Program-made: the position numbers and the translations under genes
The notes under the pieces: model-generated
Told to the model about the DNA's origin: nothing
Database searches by the model: none
The model's input: only the letters and a program-made list of their open reading frames with translations
Part shown: positions 6,875-15,235 of the stretch, piece after piece
How positions within the stretch are numbered: position 1 is the first letter of the stretch
Layout of the letters: each line of letters opens with the position of its first letter
Assembly: GCA_947072905.1 (NCBI GenBank)
Contig: CAMTKF010000008.1
Span: forward strand, 1 to 60,681
Length of the DNA stretch: 60,681 nucleotides
Source of the DNA: an uncultured Bacteroidales bacterium
GTDB taxonomy: Bacteria; Bacteroidota; Bacteroidia; Bacteroidales; Muribaculaceae
Direction of reading: 5' to 3'

Positions 6875-8152
6875 ATGAACATTCTCCTTCTGGGCAGTGG
6901 CGGCCGCGAATCGGCTCTGGCCCGCAAGATTTCAGAAAGCAAGCGTTGCTCACACCTTTGGATAGCTCCCGGTAACGGCGGCACTGACGCATACGGTACT
7001 AATGTGGCTCTCTCGCCCCTCGATTTCGACGGAATAAAGAATTTCGTGGCCGAAAATGCCGTTGATATGATTGTGGTGGGTAATGAAGACCCCCTGGTGG
7101 CCGGTATATACGACTATTTTGAAAATGACGGCGTGCTTGTGGTAGGCCCGTCCAAGGCAGCTGCCGCGCTCGAAGGCTCAAAAGACTTTGCAAAGGGCTT
7201 TATGAGCCGCCACGGTATACCTACAGCAGCTTACGCTACATTCACAGCCGAAACCCTTGAGCAGGGTAAGGAATTTCTTGCCACCCTCAAGGCTCCCTAC
7301 GTGCTCAAGGCCGATGGCCTTGCCGCCGGTAAGGGTGTGCTTATAATTCCCGACCTTGCCGAGGCCCAGGACGCTCTGGCCGAGATGCTTGCCGGACAAT
7401 TCGGCGAATCATCGCGCAAGGTGGTTATCGAAGAATTCCTCAGCGGCATAGAGTGCTCTGTATTCGTGCTCACCGACAGTAACGGCGGCTATCGCATACT
7501 GCCCGTTGCCAAGGACTACAAGCGCGTGGGCGAAGGCGACACCGGCCCCAATACCGGCGGTATGGGCGCGGTAAGCCCCGTGAAGTTTGCCGATGCCGAA
7601 TTCATGGATAAGGTTGAAAAGCGTATTATCATTCCTACTATCGAGGGTCTGCGCAAGGAAGGCCTCACATACCGCGGATTCATATTCCTGGGCCTGATAA
7701 ACGTAGACGGTGAGCCTAAGGTGATAGAATACAACGTGCGCATGGGCGACCCCGAGACCGAGGTGGTGATGCCGCGTCTGGCCTCTGACCTCGTGGACCT
7801 GCTCGAAGGCTGCGCCAAGGGTGACCTTGGCGAGATTCCTGCCGAGCACGACCCCCGCGCAGCCGTTACGGTAATCGCCGTGAGCGGCGGTTATCCCGGT
7901 TCGTACCCCAAGGGCAAGGAAATAACAGGCTGTCTCACACCGGCCGACTCGCTGGTGTTCCATGCCGGTACCAAAAAAGACGCCGAGGGCCGCATACTCA
8001 CCTCGGGCGGTCGTGTATTGGCAGTGACATCATACGGCGACAACCTGCAGGATGCCTTGGCCAAGAGCTACAAGAGCCTTGCCGACATACACTTCGACGG
8101 CATGGCTTATCGCCGCGACATAGGCCTTGATGTAATAAACTACAAGGGCTGA
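6875..8152 (+). CDS. purD: Phosphoribosylamine-glycine ligase
   Basis: This 425-residue ATP-grasp enzyme joins glycine to 5-phosphoribosylamine in purine synthesis. The start MNILLLGSGGRESALA is the N-terminal phosphate-binding motif. The ATP-grasp centre shows YVLKADGLAAGKGV, GPNTGGMGAVSP and FILGLINVDG-like segments, and the metal-binding part reads VIEYNVRMGDPE. Full length and uninterrupted. It is followed after 16 bases by a membrane-protein gene, a pairing also familiar from other Bacteroidota. Confidence 0.97.
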   Translation: MNILLLGSGGRESALARKISESKRCSHLWIAPGNGGTDAYGTNVALSPLDFDGIKNFVAENAVDMIVVGNEDPLVAGIYDYFENDGVLVVGPSKAAAALEGSKDFAKGFMSRHGIPTAAYATFTAETLEQGKEFLATLKAPYVLKADGLAAGKGVLIIPDLAEAQDALAEMLAGQFGESSRKVVIEEFLSGIECSVFVLTDSNGGYRILPVAKDYKRVGEGDTGPNTGGMGAVSPVKFADAEFMDKVEKRIIIPTIEGLRKEGLTYRGFIFLGLINVDGEPKVIEYNVRMGDPETEVVMPRLASDLVDLLEGCAKGDLGEIPAEHDPRAAVTVIAVSGGYPGSYPKGKEITGCLTPADSLVFHAGTKKDAEGRILTSGGRVLAVTSYGDNLQDALAKSYKSLADIHFDGMAYRRDIGLDVINYKG

Positions 8153-8168
8153 AAGGGTTGCCGAAGAA

Positions 8169-9155
8169 ATGCGTTCCGCTATCCTGAGCCAGAATTTTCA
8201 TAAGCGCAACGCCGCATTCATCATGATTGCGGTGGCTGCGTTGTATGTGGTGTTGACATCGGGGATGCCCGGATTTCTGCCTCCGCAGGGCGATCAGGGT
8301 ATATGCCTGCCCTCGCCCGGCGAGTGGAAGCTGCCAGGCTGGGTGGCAATAGGCTCTAACGTGGCCCTCAACATCGCCATAATGTCGATGATGATAATTG
8401 TGAACAAGACGTTCAACGTGCTCCGAGCCATGACGTGGCTTCACGTGGGTCTGTTTGCGATAATGCAGGCTGCGTTGCCGCGCGAGATAGTTACCCTTAA
8501 TTCAGGTACTTTGCTGGCTCTGGCCGTTATATGCTGCATCTACCTGCTGTTCTCGTGCTACGCGCAACCCGAGCGTGTGAGGCGCGTGTTCCTGGCATTC
8601 ATGGTTTTGTCGCTCGGCGCCACCACTCAGTACAGTTTTGTGGTATTCATACCGGTATTCTGGCTGATAACCGTGCAGATGCGCATATTCAACACGCGCA
8701 CCTTGCTGGCCTCTATACTCGGTTTGCTCACGCCCTGGGTAATACTCTTCGGGTTGGGTATAGTTACTCCCGACGATGTGCATACGCCCGAAATCACCAG
8801 TGTATTGGGCGACCCCTTCCTGCGGCCGGCTCTGTATGTGTTTATCATAGCGGTGCTGACGGCCTTCCTGCTGGTGATCTCCACAGTGCTCAACGTACTC
8901 AAGACCATAGCCTACAACGCGCAGGCGCGGTCGTACAACGGCGCCCTTACCATAGTTGCCTCAGTGACCATAATGGCCATGCTTGTCAACTATAACAATC
9001 TGCTGGCATACCTGCCTTTGCTCAACATGTGCGCTGCCTACCAGCTCACCCATTATTTTGTAAATCATCGTTTCGACCGGCAGTATGCGGCTGTGCTTGC
9101 CGTGTGTGCCCTGTATGTTGTATTGTATCTATGGCGAATAACTATCCAAAGGTGA
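8169..9155 (+). CDS. Polytopic membrane protein (DUF6427-like)
   Basis: This 328-residue protein has about nine to ten hydrophobic helices and few charged loops. Its position directly after purD, its length and its topology suggest the DUF6427 group known downstream of purD in Bacteroidota, but I recognise this by context more than by motif. No catalytic or binding residues stand out. Its 3' end overlaps the start of pdxB by 25 bases, which indicates translational coupling in one operon. Confidence 0.65.
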   Translation: MRSAILSQNFHKRNAAFIMIAVAALYVVLTSGMPGFLPPQGDQGICLPSPGEWKLPGWVAIGSNVALNIAIMSMMIIVNKTFNVLRAMTWLHVGLFAIMQAALPREIVTLNSGTLLALAVICCIYLLFSCYAQPERVRRVFLAFMVLSLGATTQYSFVVFIPVFWLITVQMRIFNTRTLLASILGLLTPWVILFGLGIVTPDDVHTPEITSVLGDPFLRPALYVFIIAVLTAFLLVISTVLNVLKTIAYNAQARSYNGALTIVASVTIMAMLVNYNNLLAYLPLLNMCAAYQLTHYFVNHRFDRQYAAVLAVCALYVVLYLWRITIQR

Positions 9156-10168
9156 TTATCGAGCGCAATGTGCCCTTTATGGACGCACTCGAGGCTGTGG
9201 CTGATGTAAAATATCTGCCATACGGAGAAATAACCCCCAAGGCAGTGGCCGATGCCCGCGCTCTGGTGGTGCGCACGCGCAACCGTTGCGATGCCTCGCT
9301 GCTCGAAGGCTCTGATGTGACCATAGTGGCAACCGCCACCATCGGCACCGACCATATAGACCTGCCTTGGTGTGCCGCCCACGGCATAGAGGTGGCCAAT
9401 GCTCCCGGCAGCAATGCTCCGGCTGTGGCTCAATATGTGTTCTCGTCCATCGCAAGACTCATCAACCGCCCCGTGTCAAACTATACCATAGGCATAGTGG
9501 GGGTGGGGCACGTGGGTTCTATAGTTGAGCGATGGGCCCGCAGCCTCGACATGAAAGTGATGCTCTGCGACCCTCCTCGCCAACGCGCCGAGGGCGGCGA
9601 TATGTGGCACACGCTCGCCGAGATAGCCGAGCGGGCCGATATAATCACCTTCCACACTCCGCTCACCAAGGAAGGCCCTGATGCCACATACCGGCTGGCT
9701 GACGAAAAATTCTTCAACTCCCTGCGCCGCGCCCCCATCATCATCAATACCGCCCGCGGTGCAGTGGTCGACAATGACGCATGGGTAAGAGCCATCACCG
9801 CCGGTGTGGCCGGCAAGGCCGTGGTAGACTGCTGGGAGGGCGAGCCGAATATCAACCTCGACCTGCTGCGGCTCAGTGCCATAGCCACACCGCATATAGC
9901 AGGCTACTCATTTGAGGGCAAGCAGCGGGCATCGCAGATGGCTCTCGATGCCGTATGCCGTCATCTGGGCCTGCCGTCGCTCAAAGTCAGCGGTCCCGCT
10001 CCCAAGTCAGTGGCACGCTCCATCACACTGCGTGGCGCACTCGATTCGTATAACCCGCTTGACGACACCGCCGCCCTGCGCTCGGCATCCGATCCCACCC
10101 TGGCATTCGAGGCTCTGCGCAACGGCTACAAACTGCGTCCCGAACTCGACGAGAAATTCAGCAACTGA
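9131..10168 (+). CDS. pdxB: 4-phosphoerythronate dehydrogenase (vitamin B6 synthesis)
   Basis: This 345-residue D-2-hydroxyacid dehydrogenase has the NAD-binding motif GIVGVGHVGSIVERWA, substrate-loop residues VATATIGTDHIDLPW and the PdxB-type C-terminal dimerisation region. PdxB oxidises 4-phosphoerythronate in the DXP-dependent pyridoxal phosphate pathway. The open frame begins at 9029, but the ATG at 9131 gives MANNYPKVIIERNVPF, the family start. It overlaps the preceding membrane protein gene by 25 bases. A generic hydroxyacid dehydrogenase is the alternative. Confidence 0.9.
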   Translation: MANNYPKVIIERNVPFMDALEAVADVKYLPYGEITPKAVADARALVVRTRNRCDASLLEGSDVTIVATATIGTDHIDLPWCAAHGIEVANAPGSNAPAVAQYVFSSIARLINRPVSNYTIGIVGVGHVGSIVERWARSLDMKVMLCDPPRQRAEGGDMWHTLAEIAERADIITFHTPLTKEGPDATYRLADEKFFNSLRRAPIIINTARGAVVDNDAWVRAITAGVAGKAVVDCWEGEPNINLDLLRLSAIATPHIAGYSFEGKQRASQMALDAVCRHLGLPSLKVSGPAPKSVARSITLRGALDSYNPLDDTAALRSASDPTLAFEALRNGYKLRPELDEKFSN

Positions 10169-10304
10169 ATTTTTTTAAATTTAAAATTTAGAATTATCTA
10201 TTAAGTTCTGAGATATATGCAAGCCCAAGTTCTTGAGTTATAGAGCTTGGGCTATCCTCCACCCCACTATACGCCACATCGGAAACCCTCCGCCACGCGG
10301 TATC

Positions 10305-10570
10305 GGGAATATGACATCCGGCAGGATGTCTGCCATACCGTAACCGGGCATGTACGACCGTAGGAAGGACATGCCCGGGGACAATGACCTCATAGTAGCA
10401 TCCGGAGGATGCAGTATAAGCTACCGCGATAACACGCTGTATATAAGGTGGTTTATACCGCATCCTCCGGATGCTTCTACTCCTGCACAGCCTACCGGGC
10501 ATGCCCTCCCTACTGTCGTGCATACCCGGTTAAGGTATTTGCAGACATCCTCAGCCGGATGTCATATTCT
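10305..10570. repeat. Intergenic large inverted repeat, copy B
   Basis: The left arm (about 10307-10380, starting GAATATGACATCCGGC) and right arm (about 10495-10569, ending GCCGGATGTCATATTC) are imperfect reverse complements over about 75 bases. The middle holds two self-complementary 15-mers, GCATCCGGAGGATGC (10398-10412) and GCATCCTCCGGATGC (10460-10474), which are also complementary to each other. An RNA copy would form a long hairpin. It shares arm sequence with copies A and C and contains no supported gene. It occupies most of the 580-base gap between pdxB and the GH29 gene. Confidence 0.8.
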
Positions 10571-10621
10571 TGGAAACATACGAAATATACACCAAAAAGA
10601 CATATAATTAAGTATCAGCAT

Positions 10622-10700
10622 AATATCCTGTCTATTACCTAAGCTTGATAAAAGTTATGTTAATATTGTCCTGTTTTTTATAATATATATCCTATCGTTT
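10622..10700. promoter_or_regulatory. Operator-like repeats upstream of the GH29 gene
   Basis: Three similar sites occur: AATATCCTGT near 10622, ATGTTAATATTGTCCTGTTTT at 10657-10677 (21 bases, shown in parts as ATGTTAATATT and GTCCTGTTTT), and ATATCCTATCG near 10687. Their TCCTRT cores are about 43 and 21 bp apart, multiples of two helical turns. The middle site recurs almost exactly at 13532-13552, upstream of the neighbouring AraC gene. Confidence 0.45.
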
Positions 10701-10715
10701 GAACAGCATAATTGC

Positions 10716-10723
10716 TAAATTTG
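10716..10723 (+). promoter_or_regulatory. -7 box for the GH29 gene
   Basis: TAAATTTG matches TAnnTTTG and lies 25 bases before the ATG at 10749, downstream of the operator-like repeats. Confidence 0.5.
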
Positions 10724-10748
10724 CAATTGATTTTACAATCTCTATACT

Positions 10749-12392
10749 ATGAAGAAATATATAATAAAGACTATGCTGTGGATGTTGCCGCTCTCGGCTG
10801 CGGCACAGGATGTGAATATACCGGTATCTGAGGCCAATGAGCCTATGATGCAGGGTAAGTATGACTCGACATGGGAATCGCTGTCGCAATATGAGGTGCC
10901 CGAGTGGTTTCGCGATGCCAAGTTCGGGATATGGGCACATTGGGGACCGCAGTGCGTGGAAGGCAGCGGCGACTGGATGGCCCGAAAGCTGTATATGGAG
11001 GGCTCGCGCGAGTATAAGCACCATGTTGAGAATTACGGCCATCCTTCTGAGTTCGGTTTCAAGGATATACTGCCGTTGTTCAAGGCCGAGAAGTGGGATC
11101 CCGACTATCTGGTAGGATTATATAAGAAAGCCGGTGCAAGATATTTCTTCGCATTGGGCAATCATCACGATAATTTCGATCTGTGGGACAGCAAATATCA
11201 GGAATGGAATTCAAAGGATATCGGACCTGAGAAGGATATCCTTGCAGGATGGGTCGAGGCCTGCCGCAAACATGATATGAAGTTTGGTGTGAGCCTTCAT
11301 GCCGACCATGCCTGGAGCTGGTATGAACCGGCCCGACGCTACGACCGAAATGGATCGCGTGCCGGCGTACCCTACGACGGACGCATGACCAAGGAAGACG
11401 GCAAAGGCAAGTGGTGGGAAGGTCTCGACCCCCAGAAACTCTATGCACAGAATCATCCCGAAAGCTATGGCTCGTGGAGCGATGGTATGATTCACAAGCA
11501 GTGGGCATGGGGCAATGGAGTGGCTCTGCCCTCGGCCGAGTTTGTATCAAACTTCTACGACCGTACACTCGATGTGATAAATCGTTATAATCCCGATTTG
11601 CTATATTTCGATGTTACCGGTGTGCCCTTTTATCCTGTGAGCGATGCAGGGCTTAAGATAGCCGCCCACTTCTACAACCATAACCTGGCCTCGCACAAGG
11701 GCGATTTTTCGGCTGTTATGTTTGGCAAGATTCTTACCGATACGCAAAAAGAAGCTTTGGTATGGGATGTGGAACGAGGCGCACCCAATCAGATTTACGA
11801 CAAACCCTGGCAAACCTGTACCTGCATAGGCGACTGGCACTATAACGACGGTATATATAAAAATGACCGCTACAAGTCGGCAGCCCAAGTGATAAAGATG
11901 CTGGCCGACGTGGTGAGCAAGAACGGCAATCTGTTGCTGAGTATTCCGCTGCGTGGCGACGGCACTTTCGACGATAAGGAAGAGAAGATAATAGCCGGCA
12001 TAGGAGAGTGGATGCAGGTAAACGGCGAAGCCATCTACAGCACCCGTCCCTGGCATAAGTTCGGTGAAGGTCCCATAGCCGAATCAGACATCAAAATCAA
12101 CGCGCAGGGCTTCAATGAAGGTGCATACACCAAGGCCACCTCAGAGGAAATACGCTTCACACAGACACCCAAGCACCTGTATGCCATATCGCTGGCGTGG
12201 CCCGAAGACGGCATGATAAAGGTGAAGTCGCTTGCCGACGGTTCTTCGCTGCACAAGCGCAAGATAAAGAGTGTGGAACTGCTTGGATATGGAAAAGTAA
12301 AATTCACACGCGACGGCGAGGGGCTTAAAGTAACATTACCCGATGATGCTCCTCGCTCAGTAGCCCCTGTACTGCGAATCCGCAAATTTTAA
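10749..12392 (+). CDS. Alpha-L-fucosidase, glycoside hydrolase family 29
   Basis: This 547-residue enzyme has a signal peptide (MKKYIIKTMLWMLPLSAAAQ) and a GH29 (beta/alpha)8 catalytic domain. Typical features are FGIWAHWGPQ near the start, ARYFFALGNHHDNFDLWDSK, and DLLYFDVTG, where the Asp is the family's nucleophile. A beta-domain forms the C-terminus; no T9SS sorting domain is present, so a periplasmic location is likely. It would release L-fucose from host or dietary glycans. The AraC gene at 12617 shares its upstream repeat motif and is its likely regulator. Confidence 0.93.
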   Translation: MKKYIIKTMLWMLPLSAAAQDVNIPVSEANEPMMQGKYDSTWESLSQYEVPEWFRDAKFGIWAHWGPQCVEGSGDWMARKLYMEGSREYKHHVENYGHPSEFGFKDILPLFKAEKWDPDYLVGLYKKAGARYFFALGNHHDNFDLWDSKYQEWNSKDIGPEKDILAGWVEACRKHDMKFGVSLHADHAWSWYEPARRYDRNGSRAGVPYDGRMTKEDGKGKWWEGLDPQKLYAQNHPESYGSWSDGMIHKQWAWGNGVALPSAEFVSNFYDRTLDVINRYNPDLLYFDVTGVPFYPVSDAGLKIAAHFYNHNLASHKGDFSAVMFGKILTDTQKEALVWDVERGAPNQIYDKPWQTCTCIGDWHYNDGIYKNDRYKSAAQVIKMLADVVSKNGNLLLSIPLRGDGTFDDKEEKIIAGIGEWMQVNGEAIYSTRPWHKFGEGPIAESDIKINAQGFNEGAYTKATSEEIRFTQTPKHLYAISLAWPEDGMIKVKSLADGSSLHKRKIKSVELLGYGKVKFTRDGEGLKVTLPDDAPRSVAPVLRIRKF

Positions 12393-12451
12393 AAATTTAA
12401 AGATTAGAATTCGATTACTTTTAGTCGCAAGAAAATGAGTTGAATGCGACG

Positions 12452-12499
12452 AAATAACATCCTTAAGGAGATTTTTCTCTTTAGGGATGTTATTTTTTT
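12452..12499 (+). terminator. Intrinsic terminator after the GH29 gene
   Basis: AATAACATCC pairs with GGATGTTATT around a stem of about 18 bp with a small T-rich loop, followed by a run of seven T. It lies 60 bases past the GH29 stop and is in the correct orientation for it. Confidence 0.8.
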
Positions 12500-12575
12500 G
12501 TGTAATAAAAAATTTATTGTAAATTTGTATCCGTCTCTCACACGAGAGTTTTACAATAAGTTAACTATCTCTTGA

Positions 12576-12603
12576 AGTAATCGCTCTGTTTAGAGCGATT
12601 ACT
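12576..12603. terminator. Second hairpin between convergent GH29 and AraC genes
   Basis: AGTAATCGCTC (12576-12586) pairs perfectly with GAGCGATTACT (12593-12603), 11 bp with a 6-base loop. It lies just beyond the stop of the minus-strand AraC gene. T-richness is modest on both sides. Confidence 0.55.
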
Positions 12604-12616
12604 CTTTGTTTTCAGA

Positions 12617-13489
12617 TCATTTCTGTTTTTTGCGGTATGCGGCCGGGGTGTGGCCGGTTTGCTTGCGGAACAGACGTATGAAGTAAGAATAGTCGTTGAA
12701 ACCAAGGTCGTAGGCAACGTTTTTCACCTGTTTTTCAGTAGTGAGTAGCTGCAGTTCGGCATATTCCACTTTCTTGCGCGTGATGAATTGCATAGGTGTC
12801 TGATTGAAATTCTGCTTGAAAAGCCGTATTATATGTTGCCGCGACACGCAGGCTATGTCGGCCAGTGTGTCTATACCCAACGGTTGGCTGATATTGCGGT
12901 TGATATGTCGTAGAACAGGTAGAATCCTTGGGTTTGATGTCCAGCTCTTGGGTTTTGCAGCTTCTATGAATCGGGCTATCAAAATGAGCAGGTTTCCCTT
13001 GATATGCAGACGAGTGTGTAACGGAAGTGCCTTGAATGCTCTCACATATTCGGCAAAACCACAGTTGTTGTCATAGCTCTCGGGATTGCTTTCTTTCAGA
13101 ACCCCGTCGGGATAAAGGCGACAGATGGTGTCGAACATATTTTTTTCGTATTCCGACGCTTCAAGTCCATCCAGAGGCATGTCGAGGAAGTCCTGTATAT
13201 CGTGGTAATTGTCTGATTCGTCGAAGAAGTGGATGTAGAAATGGCTGAACAGCCCGTGGCATTCGTAGCTGTGGGGTGTGTTGGCCGGTATTATGTATAA
13301 ATGGTCGGGTTGCAGTTCTACTTGCTTGTGTTTGAAATGTATACAAGCCTTGCCCTCGGTAACGTAGTACATACGGCAGAAAGGCGAGCATACCCCCTGC
13401 CAGTTCCAGTCGGCATTGTGTATGGCAAGACCGGCATTGAGTATCAGGGGATTGATAGTATTGATGTGAATGTGCATGTTGTCTGTCAT
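12617..13489 (-). CDS. AraC-family transcriptional regulator (probable GH29 regulator)
   Basis: This 290-residue protein has an N-terminal AraC-type cupin domain (about 20-150; IIPANTPHSYE is characteristic) and a C-terminal DNA-binding domain at about 195-288 with LADIACVSRQHIIRLFKQNF and the family motif DLGFNDYSYFIRLFRKQTG. It is convergent with the fucosidase gene. Its -7 box is only seven bases from the ATG, so the mRNA may be leaderless. The shared upstream motif suggests it controls itself and the fucosidase. Confidence 0.9.
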   Translation of the reverse strand: MTDNMHIHINTINPLILNAGLAIHNADWNWQGVCSPFCRMYYVTEGKACIHFKHKQVELQPDHLYIIPANTPHSYECHGLFSHFYIHFFDESDNYHDIQDFLDMPLDGLEASEYEKNMFDTICRLYPDGVLKESNPESYDNNCGFAEYVRAFKALPLHTRLHIKGNLLILIARFIEAAKPKSWTSNPRILPVLRHINRNISQPLGIDTLADIACVSRQHIIRLFKQNFNQTPMQFITRKKVEYAELQLLTTEKQVKNVAYDLGFNDYSYFIRLFRKQTGHTPAAYRKKQK

Positions 13490-13496
13490 GGTAGTG

Positions 13497-13552
13497 CAAA
13501 GTTATATATTTTTCTTTTCAGATAAACACTCATGTTAATATTATCCTATTTT
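13497..13552 (-). promoter_or_regulatory. AraC gene promoter and operator-like motif
   Basis: The minus strand reads TAACTTTG at 13504-13497 (exact TAnnTTTG), seven bases from the ATG. Farther upstream, plus-strand ATGTTAATATT followed by ATCCTATTTT (13532-13552) matches the site at 10657-10677 at 19 of 21 positions. Confidence 0.5.
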
Positions 13553-13663
13553 CCACTGCTTACTTATATTGCCGATAGCCGCGATTGTAAAATACCATAA
13601 CCGCAGGCGGGAAAAACGGGCTGTAGTTTGTTCCTTTGCATGAAGTTTTAAAATAAAGGAATC

Positions 13664-13873
13664 ATGGACACTACAATCACAATTTGGATATGTGTGGCGG
13701 CTGCTATGGCGGCAATCATCATCTACAGGATGCTGCACAGAGTTATTCACCTCAATCATGGTGCACATCATCATCGCTTGATAGAACTTGGCAGCGAGCG
13801 TGAGGAATTATGGATTCCGGGCGACATGTCAGACACTAACATAGACAGCTATGACGACGCTGAGGACTTCTGA
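13664..13873 (+). CDS. Small single-span membrane protein
   Basis: This 69-residue frame starts with a clear hydrophobic helix (ITIWICVAAAMAAIIIYRML), then a His-rich patch (HLNHGAHHHR) and an acidic tail (DTNIDSYDDAEDF). AAGGA lies 8 bases before the ATG, and TTCCTTTG, near the -7 consensus, about 25 bases upstream. Its end overlaps the ThrE gene start by 23 bases, suggesting coupling. I do not recognise the family, and the gene call rests on these features only. Confidence 0.5.
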   Translation: MDTTITIWICVAAAMAAIIIYRMLHRVIHLNHGAHHHRLIELGSEREELWIPGDMSDTNIDSYDDAEDF

Positions 13874-14645
13874 TTCATGCACCGAGGCTTCCACAGCCAC
13901 CGCCGGCTTGTTTATGGCCGACTATGCGGCCTGCCTGTTAGGGTGCGGCGCCACCTGCTCGCGCCTTGAGAAGAATGTGCAGCGTATGTCGCACCGGTGG
14001 GGAATGAACACCGAGATGACCATAATGCCCCGGCATATACATATAGCCGTAACCGATGCCGAGGGTTGCACTTCTACCTACATATCGTCTATAGGCAAAG
14101 GCGTCGTAAGCTATGAGAAGATAACCCTGCTGAGTAAACTGAGCTGGAAGGTGGCCGACCGCGGCATAGGGGTGGCCGATGCCCGCGAGATATTCGACCA
14201 TATCAAATCGGTGGCCAACGCCAACCGATGGTGGGTGCTTGTGGCTGTGTCGTGTGCCAACGCATCGTTCTGCCGCCTGTTCGGGGGCGATTTAGCGGCC
14301 ATGGCTGTGGTATTTGTCGCTACAATGGCCGGCTATTATCTGAAGCAGCTGATGCTCGGTTCGGGCTGCGATACGCGGCTCATATTTGCGGTGTGTGCGT
14401 TTGTATCATCGGTACTCGCGGCGGCCGGATTTCTGTTCCACATAGGTTCCACGCCCGATGTGGCCATTGCCACGAGTGTGCTGTATCTGGTGCCGGGTAT
14501 TGCGTTTCTGAATGCGTTCAACGACATGATCGACGGCCACTACGTATGCTTCTTCAGCCGCCTGATGGATGCCATAGTACTTACCTGCTGCCTGTCGGCC
14601 GGTCTGTGCCTGGGCATGGCAGTAATGAAGGTGGGGATGTTTTAG
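13851..14645 (+). CDS. Threonine/serine exporter, ThrE N-terminal-type subunit
   Basis: This 264-residue protein matches the first half of ThrE (DUF1212): a soluble N-terminal domain with ACLLGCGATCSRLEKNV and GIGVADAREIFD, then about five membrane helices from residue 125 onward including LVPGIAFLNAFNDMIDGHY, a signature of the family. ThrE exports threonine and serine. In many Bacteroidota the two halves are separate genes, as here with 14697-15179. An alternative start is the ATG at 13914, which would remove the overlap with the small ORF upstream. Confidence 0.87.
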   Translation: MTTLRTSDSCTEASTATAGLFMADYAACLLGCGATCSRLEKNVQRMSHRWGMNTEMTIMPRHIHIAVTDAEGCTSTYISSIGKGVVSYEKITLLSKLSWKVADRGIGVADAREIFDHIKSVANANRWWVLVAVSCANASFCRLFGGDLAAMAVVFVATMAGYYLKQLMLGSGCDTRLIFAVCAFVSSVLAAAGFLFHIGSTPDVAIATSVLYLVPGIAFLNAFNDMIDGHYVCFFSRLMDAIVLTCCLSAGLCLGMAVMKVGMF

Positions 14646-14696
14646 TGGAGAGTTTAGAGTGGAGAGTTTAACTTCAAGAGTTTAAAAACGATAGTC

Positions 14697-15179
14697 ATGA
14701 TAGAAAAATTTATTGAAGATGCATTGTTTGCGGCGATAGCAGCCATCGGATTTTCGGCTATAAGCAATCCGCCACGCAATGCGTATATATACTGTGCCTT
14801 GATAGCTGCCATAGGCCATTCCACGCGGTTCTTTCTGATGCAGCCGTCGGTGGGAGCCATGTCGATAGTACCGGCTTCAACTATAGCCGCTCTGGTGGTT
14901 GGGGTGTTGGCCGTACTGCTGTCGCCCAAAGCCAAGATTCCGGCCGAGGCCTTTCTGTTTCCGTCGCTTCTGCCCATGATTCCGGGTATATATGCCTACA
15001 AGACATTCGGAGGGCTGGTGATGTGCCTTATACATCGTTCGGAGGGTGACTTCATGCACTATTTTTATCTCTTTGCCGACAATGGCCTTACCTGCCTGTT
15101 TATCATTCTTGGTATGGTGGCCGGAGCCGTGATTCCGATTTTTTTACTCAAACACATATCATTTCGTGCCACGCGGTGA
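14697..15179 (+). CDS. Threonine/serine exporter, ThrE C-terminal-type subunit (DUF3815)
   Basis: This 160-residue protein has four to five hydrophobic helices and contains PSLLPMIPGIYAYKTFGGLV, the counterpart of the LVPGI motif in the other subunit. It follows the first subunit by 51 bases; a T-rich direct repeat (GTGGAGAGTTTA) fills the gap. Together the two proteins would form one exporter. Confidence 0.87.
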   Translation: MIEKFIEDALFAAIAAIGFSAISNPPRNAYIYCALIAAIGHSTRFFLMQPSVGAMSIVPASTIAALVVGVLAVLLSPKAKIPAEAFLFPSLLPMIPGIYAYKTFGGLVMCLIHRSEGDFMHYFYLFADNGLTCLFIILGMVAGAVIPIFLLKHISFRATR

Positions 15180-15200
15180 TGGAGAATGCCTGAAATTCAG

Positions 15201-15208
15201 TATCTTTG
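15201..15208 (+). promoter_or_regulatory. -7 box for the LysR gene
   Basis: TATCTTTG fits TAnnTTTG. An ATG inside the open frame at 15206 overlaps this box, so translation must start at 15236. Confidence 0.6.
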
Positions 15209-15235
15209 CACCGCATACCACTCACATTGCCCACG

